Below, in pieces: positions 40,346 to 51,619 of a DNA stretch of 64,000 bases (its first letter is position 1; each line of letters begins with the position of its first letter). The position numbers and the translations under genes are program-made. Under the pieces are notes generated by a model. The model did not search any database, was not told the origin of the DNA, and was given only the letters and a program-made list of their open reading frames with translations. The stretch is from Micrococcaceae bacterium Sec5.7 (lineage in GTDB: Bacteria > Actinomycetota > Actinomycetes > Actinomycetales > Micrococcaceae). The stretch lies in NCBI GenBank assembly GCA_039636785.1, contig CP144169.1, forward strand, positions 1,984,001-2,048,000, written 5' to 3'.

Positions 40346-41062
40346 CTACCCCGCCTGGCGCTGCGCTCTGCTTGCCTTGAGCACGATGGGCAGCTTGGAC
40401 CGAAGCGTGCATTCGAGCAACTCTTCGGCTGTCTCGTCCTGGTCGTAGATCTCCGGCAGTCGGATGCCGATCAGGGTGTTCATGAGCATGCCCTGCGCGA
40501 GGAAATCGCGGGCGGTTTCCGGAAGCAGGCCGGCTTCATCGCGGATGAGGCGGTAGATGTCCAGGAATCCTTCCCTGGCCCGGGCCCCGATGGCGGGCTC
40601 GTGACCTGCCACGAAGGCCTGCATCAGCATCATCAGGATCCCGCGGTCTTCCACCAGGTCCGCGTAGGCGATGGCCATGAGCTGTTTGAGCTGTTCCGGC
40701 CGGCCGCTGCCTTGGGCCGGATCAAGATGCTGTAGTTGTTCGGCGGAATCCCCGGCGTCGTAGGCTGCGATGACTCCGCGGAACGCGCGCAGTAACTTGC
40801 CTTGCGCACGGTCCAAGGCCTCCAGGAACAGGGTTTCCTTGGTTCCGAACATGCGTACCACGTATGGCTGGCTGATGCCGGCGGCCTTGGCCACCTGGTC
40901 CGTGGTGGAGCCGGCGTAGCCGCGCTCGGCGAAGACGCCAGTGGCAGCTTCCAGGATCAGTTCGCGCCGCTGCGCCGCGGGAATCCGTTCGGCAGTTACC
41001 TGTCTGGTTGAGGTCGTCTCCGGGGCGCCGGTGCCCGCTGTTTTCTTCGCCACACTTGACAT
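40346..41062 (-). CDS. TetR-family transcriptional repressor
   Basis: A 238-residue protein. N-terminal helix-turn-helix RRELILEAATGVFAERGYAGSTTDQVAKAAGISQPYVVRMFGTKETLFLEAL (residues about 32-85), then an all-helical ligand domain. An N-terminal extension of about 25 residues is Thr/Ser-rich. It is divergent from the DHA2-type MFS gene at 41155 and two symmetric operators lie in the gap, one directly before its own ATG, so it probably represses both genes. Confidence 0.92.
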   Translation of the reverse strand: MSSVAKKTAGTGAPETTSTRQVTAERIPAAQRRELILEAATGVFAERGYAGSTTDQVAKAAGISQPYVVRMFGTKETLFLEALDRAQGKLLRAFRGVIAAYDAGDSAEQLQHLDPAQGSGRPEQLKQLMAIAYADLVEDRGILMMLMQAFVAGHEPAIGARAREGFLDIYRLIRDEAGLLPETARDFLAQGMLMNTLIGIRLPEIYDQDETAEELLECTLRSKLPIVLKASRAQRQAG

Positions 41063-41078
41063 GTTATCAGCCGATAAC
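41063..41078. promoter_or_regulatory. TetR operator 1
   Basis: gttatcagccgataac, a 16-bp near-perfect inverted repeat (GTTATC/GATAAC) directly upstream of the TetR ATG. It shares its form with the site at 41095-41110. Confidence 0.75.
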
Positions 41079-41094
41079 TAACTTTGCTTTTTAG

Positions 41095-41110
41095 GTAATC
41101 ATTCGATTAC
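41095..41110. promoter_or_regulatory. TetR operator 2
   Basis: gtaatcattcgattac, the same GT[TA]ATC-N4-GAT[AT]AC form, 32 bp from site 1 (start to start) and 44 bp before the MFS ATG. Two sites of one form argue for cooperative binding of the divergent TetR protein. Confidence 0.75.
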
Positions 41111-41154
41111 AACAACCCCGCAAAGCGGCACCTTCAGCGACCCGTGGAGTCATC

Positions 41155-42624
41155 ATGAAACGCACCATTCCTCTCTGGTTGGCCATTGTGGCGGCCTCCC
41201 TGCCTGTCTTTATGGCCACCTTGGACAACCTTGTGGTCACCAACGCACTGCCCGTGATGCACAAGGCCCTCGGCGCGAGCGTCGAGGAACTTCAGTGGAT
41301 CATTAACGCCTACTCCCTGAGCTTTGCGGCGTTCATGCTGCTGGCTGTCGGCCTGGGGGACCGCTTCGGCCGCCGTCACGTCTTCATCGCCGGCCTGACC
41401 ATCTTCACCCTGGCTTCCGGAGCGGCCGCGCTCAGCACTGAACCGTGGCAGCTCATCGCCGCCCGCGCCGTGCAGGGCATCGGCTCAGCGGCACTCATGC
41501 CACTCTCGCTCACCCTGCTGGTGGGTTCGGTCAGTGACAAGCTACGTCCGCTCGCCATCGGCATCTGGGGCGGTGTCTCCGGCCTGGGTGTGGCCCTTGG
41601 ACCCCTGATCGGCGGCGCCGTAGTGGAGGGCTGGAGCTGGGAAGCGATCTTCTGGCTCAATGTGCCCATCGGAATCCTGTCCATTCCGCTGGCGCTCTTC
41701 GCGCTGCCGAACAGCTTCGGCGCCCGCGTCCGCGCCGACGTCGTAGGACTGCTTCTCTCCGGACTGGGACTCCTGGCGCTCGTGTTCGGCATCGTCCGCG
41801 GGAACGACGCCGGCTGGTCCAGTGCCGAGGTCCTCGGCGCCTTGATCGGTGGTGGCGTCCTGCTGCTCGCCTTCGTTCTGTGGGAATCCCGAGTTGCCGC
41901 GCCGCTGCTTCCTCTCCGGCTTTTCCGCGACCGGAGCTTCACCGTGGCCAACCTGATCGGCCTGAGCTTCAGCTTCGGGATCTTCGGATCCGTCTTCATC
42001 CTCATCCAGTTCCTGCAGGTGGTGCAGGGCCACGGACCTCTCGCGGCTGGTGCCATGACCATGCCGTGGACGCTGGCTCCCATGTTTGTGGCACCGCTGG
42101 CAGGCCTGCTGGCACCGCGGCTCGGCACCAGGACCCTCATGATCACAGGCCTCGCCTTGCTCACAGCGGGCATGTTCTGGCTCGCCGGAGTCCTTTCCGC
42201 GACCGTCCCGTACGAAACCTTGGTGCCCGGCTTCGTAGCGGCGGGAATCGGTATGGGCCTGGTTTTCGCCCCGATGTCTACCTCGGTGCTCGCCAACATG
42301 CGCGCCGAGGACCACGCGAAGGCCAGCGGCGCCAACTCCACGCTCCGGGAGATCGGTGTAACCCTCGGTGTGGCCGTTCTGACAGCGGTCTTCACCGGAG
42401 CCGGGGGCAAACTTACTCCCACGGGCTATGTGGACGCGGCCATTCCTGCCATCTACGTTGGTGCGTCCGTGCTGGTCCTTGCCACCTTGGTGGCCTGGCT
42501 CCTTCCATCCCGCGACCGCGCACGCAGCCTGGCCGCGCAACTGGCCGCAAGCCAGCCGGAAACCGAAACAGGCGTGGGCACTCAGGCGGGCGCCGCCCTC
42601 GAGCCTTCCCTGCAAACAGCCTAG
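41155..42624 (+). CDS. DHA2-type MFS drug transporter (EmrB/QacA-like)
   Basis: A 489-residue protein with about 14 membrane helices. The first helix carries LDNLVVTNALPVMHKALGASVEELQWIINAYSLSFAAFML, the DHA2 signature, followed by LGDRFGRRHVF (MFS motif A) and RAVQGIGSAALMPLSLTLL (motif B). It exports toxic compounds with H+ antiport. A Glu/Thr/Ala-rich tail (ETETGVGTQ) is present. Its promoter region has two TetR operators, so expression should rise in response to the TetR ligand. Confidence 0.93.
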   Translation: MKRTIPLWLAIVAASLPVFMATLDNLVVTNALPVMHKALGASVEELQWIINAYSLSFAAFMLLAVGLGDRFGRRHVFIAGLTIFTLASGAAALSTEPWQLIAARAVQGIGSAALMPLSLTLLVGSVSDKLRPLAIGIWGGVSGLGVALGPLIGGAVVEGWSWEAIFWLNVPIGILSIPLALFALPNSFGARVRADVVGLLLSGLGLLALVFGIVRGNDAGWSSAEVLGALIGGGVLLLAFVLWESRVAAPLLPLRLFRDRSFTVANLIGLSFSFGIFGSVFILIQFLQVVQGHGPLAAGAMTMPWTLAPMFVAPLAGLLAPRLGTRTLMITGLALLTAGMFWLAGVLSATVPYETLVPGFVAAGIGMGLVFAPMSTSVLANMRAEDHAKASGANSTLREIGVTLGVAVLTAVFTGAGGKLTPTGYVDAAIPAIYVGASVLVLATLVAWLLPSRDRARSLAAQLAASQPETETGVGTQAGAALEPSLQTA

Positions 42625-42848
42625 TAGGAGCCTAAGCGGCTTCGAGCAGAGCCCTGAGGTCCATCGGTACTGGTGAGCCTGCCTCAAGATCCGATTGCCG
42701 CCGCTCAAGAGAGCACGCAATCCCGGACTGCTCTTCATCAACCCGCCTGCCCCTGCCTGTCATCCCTCAGGGGGAACTTCCTCATCATCGGGTTGGAACT
42801 CACTCGAAATGGGTCTCTGTGTTGTGAGAGCCCGCTTAGGGTGAAGGC

Positions 42849-44108
42849 ATGTTCAAAACGATCCAGTCTCTGAGGCTCCTCGCGGCACCGGCCATGGCCG
42901 TGCTGCTCATGGGGACACTCCTTGTCCTGGAGGAGCGCCATTTCGACCAGAACAGCGCACTGCTGTTGGCGCTCCTCACGGGTATCGCTGTGGCCGAGCT
43001 ATTGCCGGCCGCTGCCCTGGGGTTGGTCTTCGTCGCCCTGGTCCTGCAGAGCTGTAAGGTCTTCCCGCTGGTCCTTCTGTCGGGCGTGCTGAGCTACGCT
43101 GCGGTTCCTGCGGTCATCTTCTTCGCCGTCATCGGTTGGAAAACCCGCAACCGGTGGGTTGCACCCGTTGCTGCTGTCGTCTTTGCCGGCATCACGGCCG
43201 TCAACTGGTTCACAGACCAGACCTGGATCAACTTCATCTTCGGCAACCAGCTGTATGGTCGGGGACTATTGCGAACCCTCACCTACGCTTTTCTGATCTT
43301 CGGGGCGTTCGCCGCCCTGAACCTCGCCGCCTGGGCCGTCGGTGTGGCGGTAAACAACGTCTCAAGGAGCCGAAGGGCGCAGCTGGCGGCGGAAACCCGG
43401 CTCCGGGAAACCGCGACCGAACTTGCCGTCGAACAGGAACGCAACAGAATCGCCAGGGAACTGCACGATGTCTTGGCTCATTCACTGACAGTCATCGTGG
43501 CCCAGGCCGACGGAATACGCTTCATTCACCGCACAGAACCGGAATCCGTCGAGGAGGCTTCCAAGGTCATCGCCGAATCAGCAAGGACAGCCTTGGTCGA
43601 AACGCGCCGGCTGATCGAAGGCTTCTCGACGGAGATCAGCAACCACCCGACCCACAAGATTGAAGATCTCGTGGTTCTTGCCGAACGGCTGAGCTCCAGC
43701 GGCATGCCGGTCACGATCGAGACGACGGGCGAGGTGTGGGACATGACCGCAGTCCAGCAGCTAACGGTCTACCGGCTCGCGCAGGAAAGCCTGACAAACG
43801 CCTTCAAACACGGTGACCGGAGCCGAGGCGCGCATCTGCACCTGGTCTGGACCGGGACATCCTTGGAGCTCCGCGTCCGCTCATCGGTCGTCACTAACCC
43901 GGCCGCGACACCGGGCACAACCCCGTCGGGTCGCGGAATAGCAGGGATGAAGGCCCGCGCCGCAGCGGCCGGCGGCTGGGTCGAAACGATCCAGGCTGAA
44001 GAATCCTTCGAGCTGCTGGCTTTCCTCCCATGGACAGCTCCCGACCAGCACACAGCGGCGACTCCTTCCAAGCAGCGCTTCCCCGCGTTGGAAGGAGCAA
44101 AGCCATGA
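42849..44108 (+). CDS. Sensor histidine kinase (NarL-type, HisKA_3)
   Basis: A 419-residue protein with about six N-terminal membrane helices (to about residue 170), then RNRIARELHDVLAHSLTVIV (phospho-acceptor H206), the N-box QESLTNAFKHG, and a Gly-rich GRGIAGMKARAAAAGG (G2-type) in the HATPase domain. Such kinases pair with LuxR-type regulators; the partner overlaps its stop by 4 nt (ATGA at 44105). The signal is unknown. Confidence 0.92.
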   Translation: MFKTIQSLRLLAAPAMAVLLMGTLLVLEERHFDQNSALLLALLTGIAVAELLPAAALGLVFVALVLQSCKVFPLVLLSGVLSYAAVPAVIFFAVIGWKTRNRWVAPVAAVVFAGITAVNWFTDQTWINFIFGNQLYGRGLLRTLTYAFLIFGAFAALNLAAWAVGVAVNNVSRSRRAQLAAETRLRETATELAVEQERNRIARELHDVLAHSLTVIVAQADGIRFIHRTEPESVEEASKVIAESARTALVETRRLIEGFSTEISNHPTHKIEDLVVLAERLSSSGMPVTIETTGEVWDMTAVQQLTVYRLAQESLTNAFKHGDRSRGAHLHLVWTGTSLELRVRSSVVTNPAATPGTTPSGRGIAGMKARAAAAGGWVETIQAEESFELLAFLPWTAPDQHTAATPSKQRFPALEGAKP

Positions 44109-44761
44109 CCGCAGCGCCCATCCGCATTGCTCTGGCCGACGACCAGCCGTTGTTCAGTGCAGGACTCAAAATGATCCTGCGCAGCCAGACGGATATGGAT
44201 CTGGTCGGCGAAGCCGCCAACGGAGAGGCCGCCGTCGAACTCGTCCAGGAGACACGCCCCGATGTACTCCTGATGGACATCCGGATGCCTGTCATGGATG
44301 GAATCACGGCCACAAGAACGATCCTGGAAGGGCACTCCGGGGCAGCGACGAAGATTATCGTTCTGACCACCATCCAGCATGACGAAGCCGTTGTCCGGGC
44401 CATCCAGGCCGGCGCGGCAGGTTTCCTGACCAAAGACACCACGCCCGACTTCCTGCTGGCCGCCATCCGAACGGTGCACTCGGGCCATTCGGTCATCGCC
44501 CCGGCCATCACCAACGAACTCCTGCGCGACTACACCACGCCCTCTTCCGGGAACGATGCCGCACTGGCAGACCTGTCCGGGAGGGAACGCGACGTGTTTC
44601 TCCTGACTGCCAAAGGACTGGGAAACGCCGAAATCGCCGCGTCACTGGTGCTCAGCGAAGCCACCGTGAAATCCCACGTCGGCAGCATCCTGGCGAAACT
44701 CAAACTGAAGAACCGCATACAGCTCGTCGCCTTCGCCTACGAAAACAACGTCCTCAACTAG
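44105..44761 (+). CDS. LuxR-type response regulator
   Basis: A 218-residue NarL-family regulator. The receiver domain has D58 as phospho-acceptor (RPDVLLMDIRMPVMDG) with acidic residues in ALADDQPLF and Lys in TKDTTP. The C-terminal LuxR-type helix-turn-helix is LSGRERDVFLLTAKGLGNAEIAASLVLSEATVKSHVGSILAKLKLKNRIQLVAFAYEN. It overlaps the kinase stop by 4 nt, so the two are co-translated. Likely targets include the secreted protein gene 89 bp downstream; this is a guess. Confidence 0.93.
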   Translation: MTAAPIRIALADDQPLFSAGLKMILRSQTDMDLVGEAANGEAAVELVQETRPDVLLMDIRMPVMDGITATRTILEGHSGAATKIIVLTTIQHDEAVVRAIQAGAAGFLTKDTTPDFLLAAIRTVHSGHSVIAPAITNELLRDYTTPSSGNDAALADLSGRERDVFLLTAKGLGNAEIAASLVLSEATVKSHVGSILAKLKLKNRIQLVAFAYENNVLN

Positions 44762-44849
44762 CCCCCAACAAATCCGTCCCACACGCAGAGGCCTTCACGA
44801 ACAGCGAAGGCCAGCCACCGCATTGTCCAAAACAAGCTAAGGAGCCACC

Positions 44850-45734
44850 ATGAAGAAGAAGATTTTCGGCGCCGCCGTCCTGATCGTCGGCACCGGCGCC
44901 GCGCTGGCCGCGGCCGCGATCCCGGCCGCGTCAGTTACCGCGTCCCCCGAGCCCGTCCCAGGGATCATGCGCCAGGCAGAGGCCTACGCATCAGCCGATC
45001 CGATCGCCGAAAAGGGCATGCAGGAGGCCGTCCGGCTCTGCATGGCCAAGGCCGGCTTCGACTACACGCCGCCCAGCTCCGTCATGACACTGGACCTCAG
45101 CGGAGCCATTGGATTCAAACGGCTCTCGGTCGAGGCCGCCAAAGCCAGCGGCTACGCCAGCACCGGGCCGCAAGGACCCCGCGAGCCGGCTCCCGAGTCC
45201 GCGGACGGCAAACTCTTCGCCGATCCGGCCTTCACCACGGCACTCACCGGGCCTGGCGACACCTCGTCAACGACCACGGTGGGCGGTATGGGAACCTCCT
45301 CCGGCGGGTGCCGCGGCGAGGCTATGACTCAGATTTACGGCAGCGCTGAAAATTACATGCTCGCCACCGGAATCGCCTACAACTCGTTCTTCCCCGCGAG
45401 CCTGTCCGCTTCCGGTGACGCGGGAATTGCCAAAGCCATCAGTGACTGGGCGGCCTGCATGAAAGAAACCCCCTACTCCTCCCTCGCGAACCCGCAGCAG
45501 GCCGCCGATGCGGGAAAGGCGGCGGGGGGTCAGGAAGAGTTCAGAATCGCCGTGACCGACGCAGTCTGCCGGGACAAGACCGGGTTCCACCCCACGCTGG
45601 ACAAAGTCCTGGACAAATACCTGACAACCCGCATGCAGGAACTGGCCCCGCAAATCGCGAAGGTCAAAGAGATCCGCCGCACCGCTGACGCCAACGCAGC
45701 AACCTTGGAGGCCGAGGCCACTGCATCGAAATAG
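44850..45734 (+). CDS. Secreted protein of unknown function
   Basis: A 294-residue protein. Signal peptide: KKK, then FGAAVLIVGTGAALAAAAIPAASVTA with cleavage near residue 31. The mature part has a Cys in VRLCMAKAGFDY, another in SGGCRGEAM, WAACMKETPY and AVCRDKTGF, four cysteines that could form two disulphides. The family is not recognised, though the Cys-spaced helical pattern (AVRLCMAKAGF, ..WAACMKE.., AVCRDKTG) is seen in other exported actinobacterial proteins. It follows a two-component system. Confidence 0.75.
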   Translation: MKKKIFGAAVLIVGTGAALAAAAIPAASVTASPEPVPGIMRQAEAYASADPIAEKGMQEAVRLCMAKAGFDYTPPSSVMTLDLSGAIGFKRLSVEAAKASGYASTGPQGPREPAPESADGKLFADPAFTTALTGPGDTSSTTTVGGMGTSSGGCRGEAMTQIYGSAENYMLATGIAYNSFFPASLSASGDAGIAKAISDWAACMKETPYSSLANPQQAADAGKAAGGQEEFRIAVTDAVCRDKTGFHPTLDKVLDKYLTTRMQELAPQIAKVKEIRRTADANAATLEAEATASK

Positions 45735-46344
45735 TGGGGTATGGCGGAAAGCCGGCGGCGTCCTGTCAGCATCGGGGGTGACAGGACGCCGTTAGACACG
45801 TTCCGATTGATTGCCGGTGGTACTGCGCTGCTGCAGAAAGATTTCCCTGGTTCCCCCGCCGGAACGGTCGTGTCGTGGACGTCAGTGCGGACGTCCGTGG
45901 TGAACTCCGCGCCCTAAGCTTTGACGTCCAAGATGGCCGCCCAGGCGTATCCGACATTCCAGACCTCGGGACACGGCCGCACCCCGAAAATCAGGTCACC
46001 GTCCGCAGCTTACAGGCCGAGACGGCCGGTCACTATTGGGGGTGAGCGGCCTCTCTACCAAGTCCTGCTCCTTTCCCGTGAAGGACGCCGGCGCCAAACG
46101 GCGGTGCGATCCTGCCGCTGGAGCAGGGTCGCGGGTGGGCTTGGTTCAAGCCGTCTCAGTGGTTCTGAACCAAGTTGACATTGTCACCACGCTGTATGTC
46201 ACGGTGCCAACTAACTTGTCAGTTGTGCCAACTAGGTCGTCAACTCACACCGAGCCGCCAACTAGGCCAGTCTTCGCCAACTTTTCCGTCCCGTTTCGCC
46301 AACTAACGGTCAAACCGCCAACTAGCTTCCGATCTCACAAAAGT
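45735..46344. repeat. Intergenic region with a 7-unit CCAACTA repeat array at 46205-46324
   Basis: Six gccaact units start at 46205, 46227, 46257, 46276, 46298 and 46317 (five continue as gccaacta; a degraded tcaact lies at 46239), spaced about 19-30 bp. Two short inverted repeats precede the array: ggcttggttcaagcc and ggttctgaacc. Multi-unit ends of this kind occur in IS21-type elements and in iteron arrays; no transposase gene is near. The rest of the region holds no convincing gene. Confidence 0.6.
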
Positions 46345-48107
<1,763 letters not shown>

Positions 48108-48132
48108 TTCCTAAAATCAACCGATTTCGGTT

Positions 48133-50337
48133 TCATAGCATACAAGAAACACAATTGTCCACCTCAGTCCCTTCCAGCGCGAGCTGGCGGAGACGGATGT
48201 AGTAGATGGTCTTGATACCCTTGCGCCAGGCGTAGATCTGGGCCTTGTTGATATCGCGGGTGGTGGCGGTGTCCTTGAAGAACAGCGTCAGGGACAGGCC
48301 CTGGTCCACGTGCTGGGTGGCAGCGGCGTACGTGTCGATGACCTTCTCGTAGCCCAGCTCGTACGCGTCCTGGTAATACTCCAGGTTGTCGTTGGTCAGG
48401 TACGGCGCCGGGTAATAGACGCGGCCCAGCTTGCCTTCCTTGCGGATCTCGATCTTGGACGCCACCGGGTGGATCGAGGAGGTGGAGTTGTTGATGTAGC
48501 TGATGGAACCCGTGGGCGGAACGGCCTGCAGGTTCTGGTTGTAGATGCCGTGCTCCATGACGGAAGCCTTCAGCTCCTGCCAGTCAGCCTGCGTGGGGAT
48601 GTGGATGTTCTTGAACAGCTCCGCAACCTTCTCGGTCTGGGGAACCCATTCCTCCGCGATGTACTTCTCGAAGAACTCACCGGTTGCATACTTGGACTTC
48701 TCGAAGCCGCCGAAGGTCTGGCCTGTCTTGATGGCCAGCTGGTTGGAGGCGCGGACTGCGTGGTAAACCACCGAGTAGAAGTAGATGTTGGTGAAGTCCA
48801 GGCCCTCTTCGGAGCCGTAGTGGACCCGCTCGCGGGCCAGGTAGCCGTGCAGGTTCATCTGGCCCAGGCCGATGGCGTGCGACTGGTCATTGCCGCGCGC
48901 AATGGAGGGCACCGAGGTGATGTTGGACATGTCCGAGACCGCCGAGAGCGCCCGGATGGCCGTCTCGATGGTCAGCCCGAAGTCCGGCGAATCCATGGTC
49001 TTGGCGATGTTCAGCGAGCCCAGGTTGCAGGAGATGTCCTTGCCGGTCTGGTCGTAGGACAGGTCATCGTGGTACGTCGTGGGCTGGCTGACCTGGAGGA
49101 TCTCGGAGCACAGGTTGGACATGATGATCTTGCCGTCGATCGGGTTTTCCCGGTTCACGGTGTCCTCGAACATGATGTACGGGTAGCCGGATTCGAACTG
49201 GATCTCGGCGAGGGTCTGGAAGAACTCGCGCGCCTTGATCTTGGTCTTCTTGATCCGGGAATCGTCCACCATCTCGTAGTACTTCTCGGTGACCGAGACG
49301 TCGGAGAACGGCATCCCGTAGACGCGTTCGACGTCGTACGGCGAGAACAGGTACATGTCCTCATCCCGCTTGGCCAGCTCAAAGGTGATGTCCGGAATCA
49401 CGACGCCGAGCGAAAGGGTCTTGATGCGTACCTTCTCGTCCGCGTTCTCCCGCTTGGTATCGAGGAAGCGGTAGATGTCCGGGTGGTGCGCGTGCAGGTA
49501 GACCGCACCGGCACCCTGGCGGGCACCGAGCTGGTTGGCGTAGGAGAAGCTGTCCTCGAGCAGTTTCATCACGGGGATGACGCCGGAGGACTGGTTTTCG
49601 ATCTGCTTGATCGGCGCACCGACCTCGCGGATGTTGGTCAGCGCAAAGGCCACGCCGCCGCCGCGCTTGGACAGCTGCAGGGCGGAGTTGATGGAACGGC
49701 CGATCGACTCCATGTTGTCTTCGATGCGGAGCAGGAAGCAAGAGACCAGCTCGCCGCGCTGGCGCTTGCCGGCGTTCAGGAACGTGGGGGTGGCCGGCTG
49801 GAAACGGCCCTCGATGATCTCGTCCACCATCTGCAGCGCAAGCTGCTCGTCGCCGCGCGCCAGGTGCAGGGCCACCATGCAGACGCGGTCCTCGTAGCGC
49901 TCCAGGAAGCGCTTGCCGTCGAACGTCTTCAGCGTGTACGAGGTGTAGAACTTGAAGGCGCCCAGGAAGGTCTCGAAGCGGAACTTCTTTTTGTACGCGC
50001 GGTTGTAAAGCTCGCGGATGAAGTTCATCGTGTACTGGTCGAGGGTTTCGCGCTCGTAGTACTCGTTCTTGACGAGGTAATCGAGCTTCTCTTCCAGATC
50101 GTGGAAGAACACCGTGTTGTTGTTCACGTGCTGCAGGAAGTACTGGTGGGCCGCCTCGCGGTCGGCGTCGAACTGGATTTCGCCGTTGGGACCGTAGAGG
50201 TTCAGCATCGCGTTGAGCTCGTGATACCCCAGCCCCTTGTAGGCAGCCGGCATCTCGGGCTTCTCGACGGCGGTGCCCACGCTGGAGCCCTTGCCCTCGG
50301 CCCTGGTTACTTCTGTGTCTGCGACAGTCGTGTCCAA
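48133..50337 (-). CDS. nrdE: Ribonucleotide reductase class Ib, alpha subunit NrdE
   Basis: A 734-residue catalytic subunit. Recognisable regions: an N-terminal [17 protein letters not shown], then [40 protein letters not shown] with the active-site Cys, [28 protein letters not shown] and the redox-active C-terminal CVSCML. The TTG at 50337 is preferred because it has a ribosome site; an ATG at 50421 would lie inside nrdI and the next ATG at 50253 is also possible. It overlaps the end of nrdI by 31 nt. With NrdF it forms the Mn-dependent reductase that makes dNDPs. Confidence 0.96.
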   Translation of the reverse strand: MDTTVADTEVTRAEGKGSSVGTAVEKPEMPAAYKGLGYHELNAMLNLYGPNGEIQFDADREAAHQYFLQHVNNNTVFFHDLEEKLDYLVKNEYYERETLDQYTMNFIRELYNRAYKKKFRFETFLGAFKFYTSYTLKTFDGKRFLERYEDRVCMVALHLARGDEQLALQMVDEIIEGRFQPATPTFLNAGKRQRGELVSCFLLRIEDNMESIGRSINSALQLSKRGGGVAFALTNIREVGAPIKQIENQSSGVIPVMKLLEDSFSYANQLGARQGAGAVYLHAHHPDIYRFLDTKRENADEKVRIKTLSLGVVIPDITFELAKRDEDMYLFSPYDVERVYGMPFSDVSVTEKYYEMVDDSRIKKTKIKAREFFQTLAEIQFESGYPYIMFEDTVNRENPIDGKIIMSNLCSEILQVSQPTTYHDDLSYDQTGKDISCNLGSLNIAKTMDSPDFGLTIETAIRALSAVSDMSNITSVPSIARGNDQSHAIGLGQMNLHGYLARERVHYGSEEGLDFTNIYFYSVVYHAVRASNQLAIKTGQTFGGFEKSKYATGEFFEKYIAEEWVPQTEKVAELFKNIHIPTQADWQELKASVMEHGIYNQNLQAVPPTGSISYINNSTSSIHPVASKIEIRKEGKLGRVYYPAPYLTNDNLEYYQDAYELGYEKVIDTYAAATQHVDQGLSLTLFFKDTATTRDINKAQIYAWRKGIKTIYYIRLRQLALEGTEVDNCVSCML

Positions 50338-50789
50338 AACTTGTCCAATCCTTGATTTACCAGGAGAACGTCTTCTGGCGTCCCCATGAGTTCGAAACGA
50401 TATAGATGCGGGACCTGGCATTTGAAGGCGATGATATCGCCCGCCATGCAGTAGTTGTCCCCGAAATTCGTGTTGCCTGCGCCAATCACGCCGCGGATCA
50501 GTTTCCTGTTCTGCGGGTTGTTGAGAAATTTGATGACCTGCTTCGGAACCGATCCTTCTCCACCGGTGCCTCCGTAGGTGGGTACCACCAACACGTACGG
50601 CCTGGTGGCCAGAAGCGGTGCGTCCTTAGGATGGAGAGGTATCCGGGCCAAGTCCCGGCCGAGCTTCTCAACGAAGCGGCCGGTGTTCTCGGATGCCGAG
50701 GAAAAATAGATGAGCTGGCTTTCCGTCGTATGGACGGGCTGCGCCTCAAAGGGAGCATCGGCCAATGCCAGTGCTGCCACGGGAGTCAC
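50307..50789 (-). CDS. nrdI: NrdI, class Ib ribonucleotide reductase flavodoxin
   Basis: A 160-residue protein. [18 protein letters not shown] binds the FMN phosphate, [27 protein letters not shown] contacts the isoalloxazine, and [39 protein letters not shown] is the NrdI-specific core. It supplies the oxidant used to assemble the Mn2/Tyr cofactor of NrdF. A GTG start is used; the N-terminal 20 residues ([16 protein letters not shown]) are unusual. It is located between nrdH and nrdE. Confidence 0.95.
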   Translation of the reverse strand: MTPVAALALADAPFEAQPVHTTESQLIYFSSASENTGRFVEKLGRDLARIPLHPKDAPLLATRPYVLVVPTYGGTGGEGSVPKQVIKFLNNPQNRKLIRGVIGAGNTNFGDNYCMAGDIIAFKCQVPHLYRFELMGTPEDVLLVNQGLDKFWTRLSQTQK

Positions 50790-50835
50790 CTCACCTGCAT
50801 TGATTGCTTGCCTGACGACGAAAAAAGGGAGGGCC

Positions 50836-51081
50836 TTAGGCCACGGAGGAAACGGCGGAAAGAGCCAGTTCCTCGATCTTGTCCGGGCGGAAGCCTGACC
50901 AGTGGTCCTGGTCCGTAACCACTACGGGAGCCTGCATGTAGCCAAGGGCCTTCAGGCGCTCGAGTGCATCCGCATCCTGCGAGATGTCCACGCTCTGGTA
51001 GGTAATGCCCTTCTTATCCAGCGCGCGGTATGTCGCGTTGCACTGAACACAGGCCGGCTTCGTGTAAACCGTAACGGTCAT
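50836..51081 (-). CDS. nrdH: NrdH glutaredoxin-like electron donor
   Basis: An 81-residue protein, [76 protein letters not shown] is the redox motif at residues 11-14, and the WSGFRPDK end is diagnostic of NrdH. It reduces the active site of NrdE using thioredoxin reductase. The ATG at 51081 is the first gene of the operon; the frame upstream is unrelated. Confidence 0.97.
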   Translation of the reverse strand: MTVTVYTKPACVQCNATYRALDKKGITYQSVDISQDADALERLKALGYMQAPVVVTDQDHWSGFRPDKIEELALSAVSSVA

Positions 51082-51237
51082 GGTCCCTGTCCCCTTTGTT
51101 GAAGTCTTCGATCTTCTTAGGTGGGCTGTTCCGGACCGGATTCCATGTCCGATACGGGCCCTGCCTGCGGGCTGCTTCCGCAGCCGATATACAGTTTGAT
51201 GTTCTGCGCTGGTGTCTCGCTCAATCTGTAAGTTGAT

Positions 51238-51292
51238 ACTACATGTAGTGCAAGCGCCTCGGCGGGACCCCAAGATGATGTATTACAAGTAT
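51238..51292 (-). promoter_or_regulatory. Candidate NrdR boxes upstream of nrdH
   Basis: Box 1, actacatgtagt at 51238-51249, is a perfect 12-bp palindrome of the NrdR type (CTAnATnTAG core). Box 2, ttacaagtat at 51283-51292, keeps 7 of 10 core positions. The offset of 44 bp fits two boxes on about the same face of the helix. NrdR represses RNR genes when dATP is high. The nrdH ATG is about 157 bp away. Confidence 0.6.
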
Positions 51293-51454
51293 GTCATTTA
51301 ACACACTTTTAATCCACAGGCAGAGTGCTTCAAAATGTCCGTATTTCCGCCGTTTTCAAGGACGAAATCCACAGCCTGTGGACTACTTAGCCACAATTAA
51401 TCCTCCGCGTGTCGCCTTGTAGACGGCGTGTCGCAGAGGTGTTCCCCGGCACAT

Positions 51455-51490
51455 AAAGAGGGTCCCGAAGCCATCCTCGGGGCCCTCTTT
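51455..51490. terminator. Bidirectional hairpin with flanking AAA/TTT
   Basis: aaagagggtcccga pairs with tcggggccctcttt (one mismatch), loop about 8 nt, AAA on the left and TTT on the right. It lies in a divergent region with no visible gene ending there, so it may act as an insulator, an attenuator in the LysR leader, or mark a lost gene. Confidence 0.7.
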
Positions 51491-51619
51491 GTGATGAACG
51501 CAACCTGGAAAAGTTTCCTGGCCGCGGCAGCCGGAGTACTGTGGGCTGATTCGCGGGTTGCCCGTGGATTCCCCCTGATGTGCCTTGCGGTTCCGGCACC
51601 TTGAGGCAAAGGAAAGCTA

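Larger units (their letters stand above)
51082..51619. other. nrd operon upstream region and divergent LysR promoter
   Basis: Contains the candidate NrdR boxes (51238-51292), a strong hairpin at 51455-51490 and AT-richer sequence near 51290-51330. No gene or tRNA recognised. Confidence 0.5.

Noticed and set aside
48310-50355. 681-residue plus-strand frame across nrdE, and similar long frame across metE (55010-57187)
   Set aside because: Antisense shadows of highly conserved genes, rich in Val/Gly/Asp from codon mirror effects, with no known domain.
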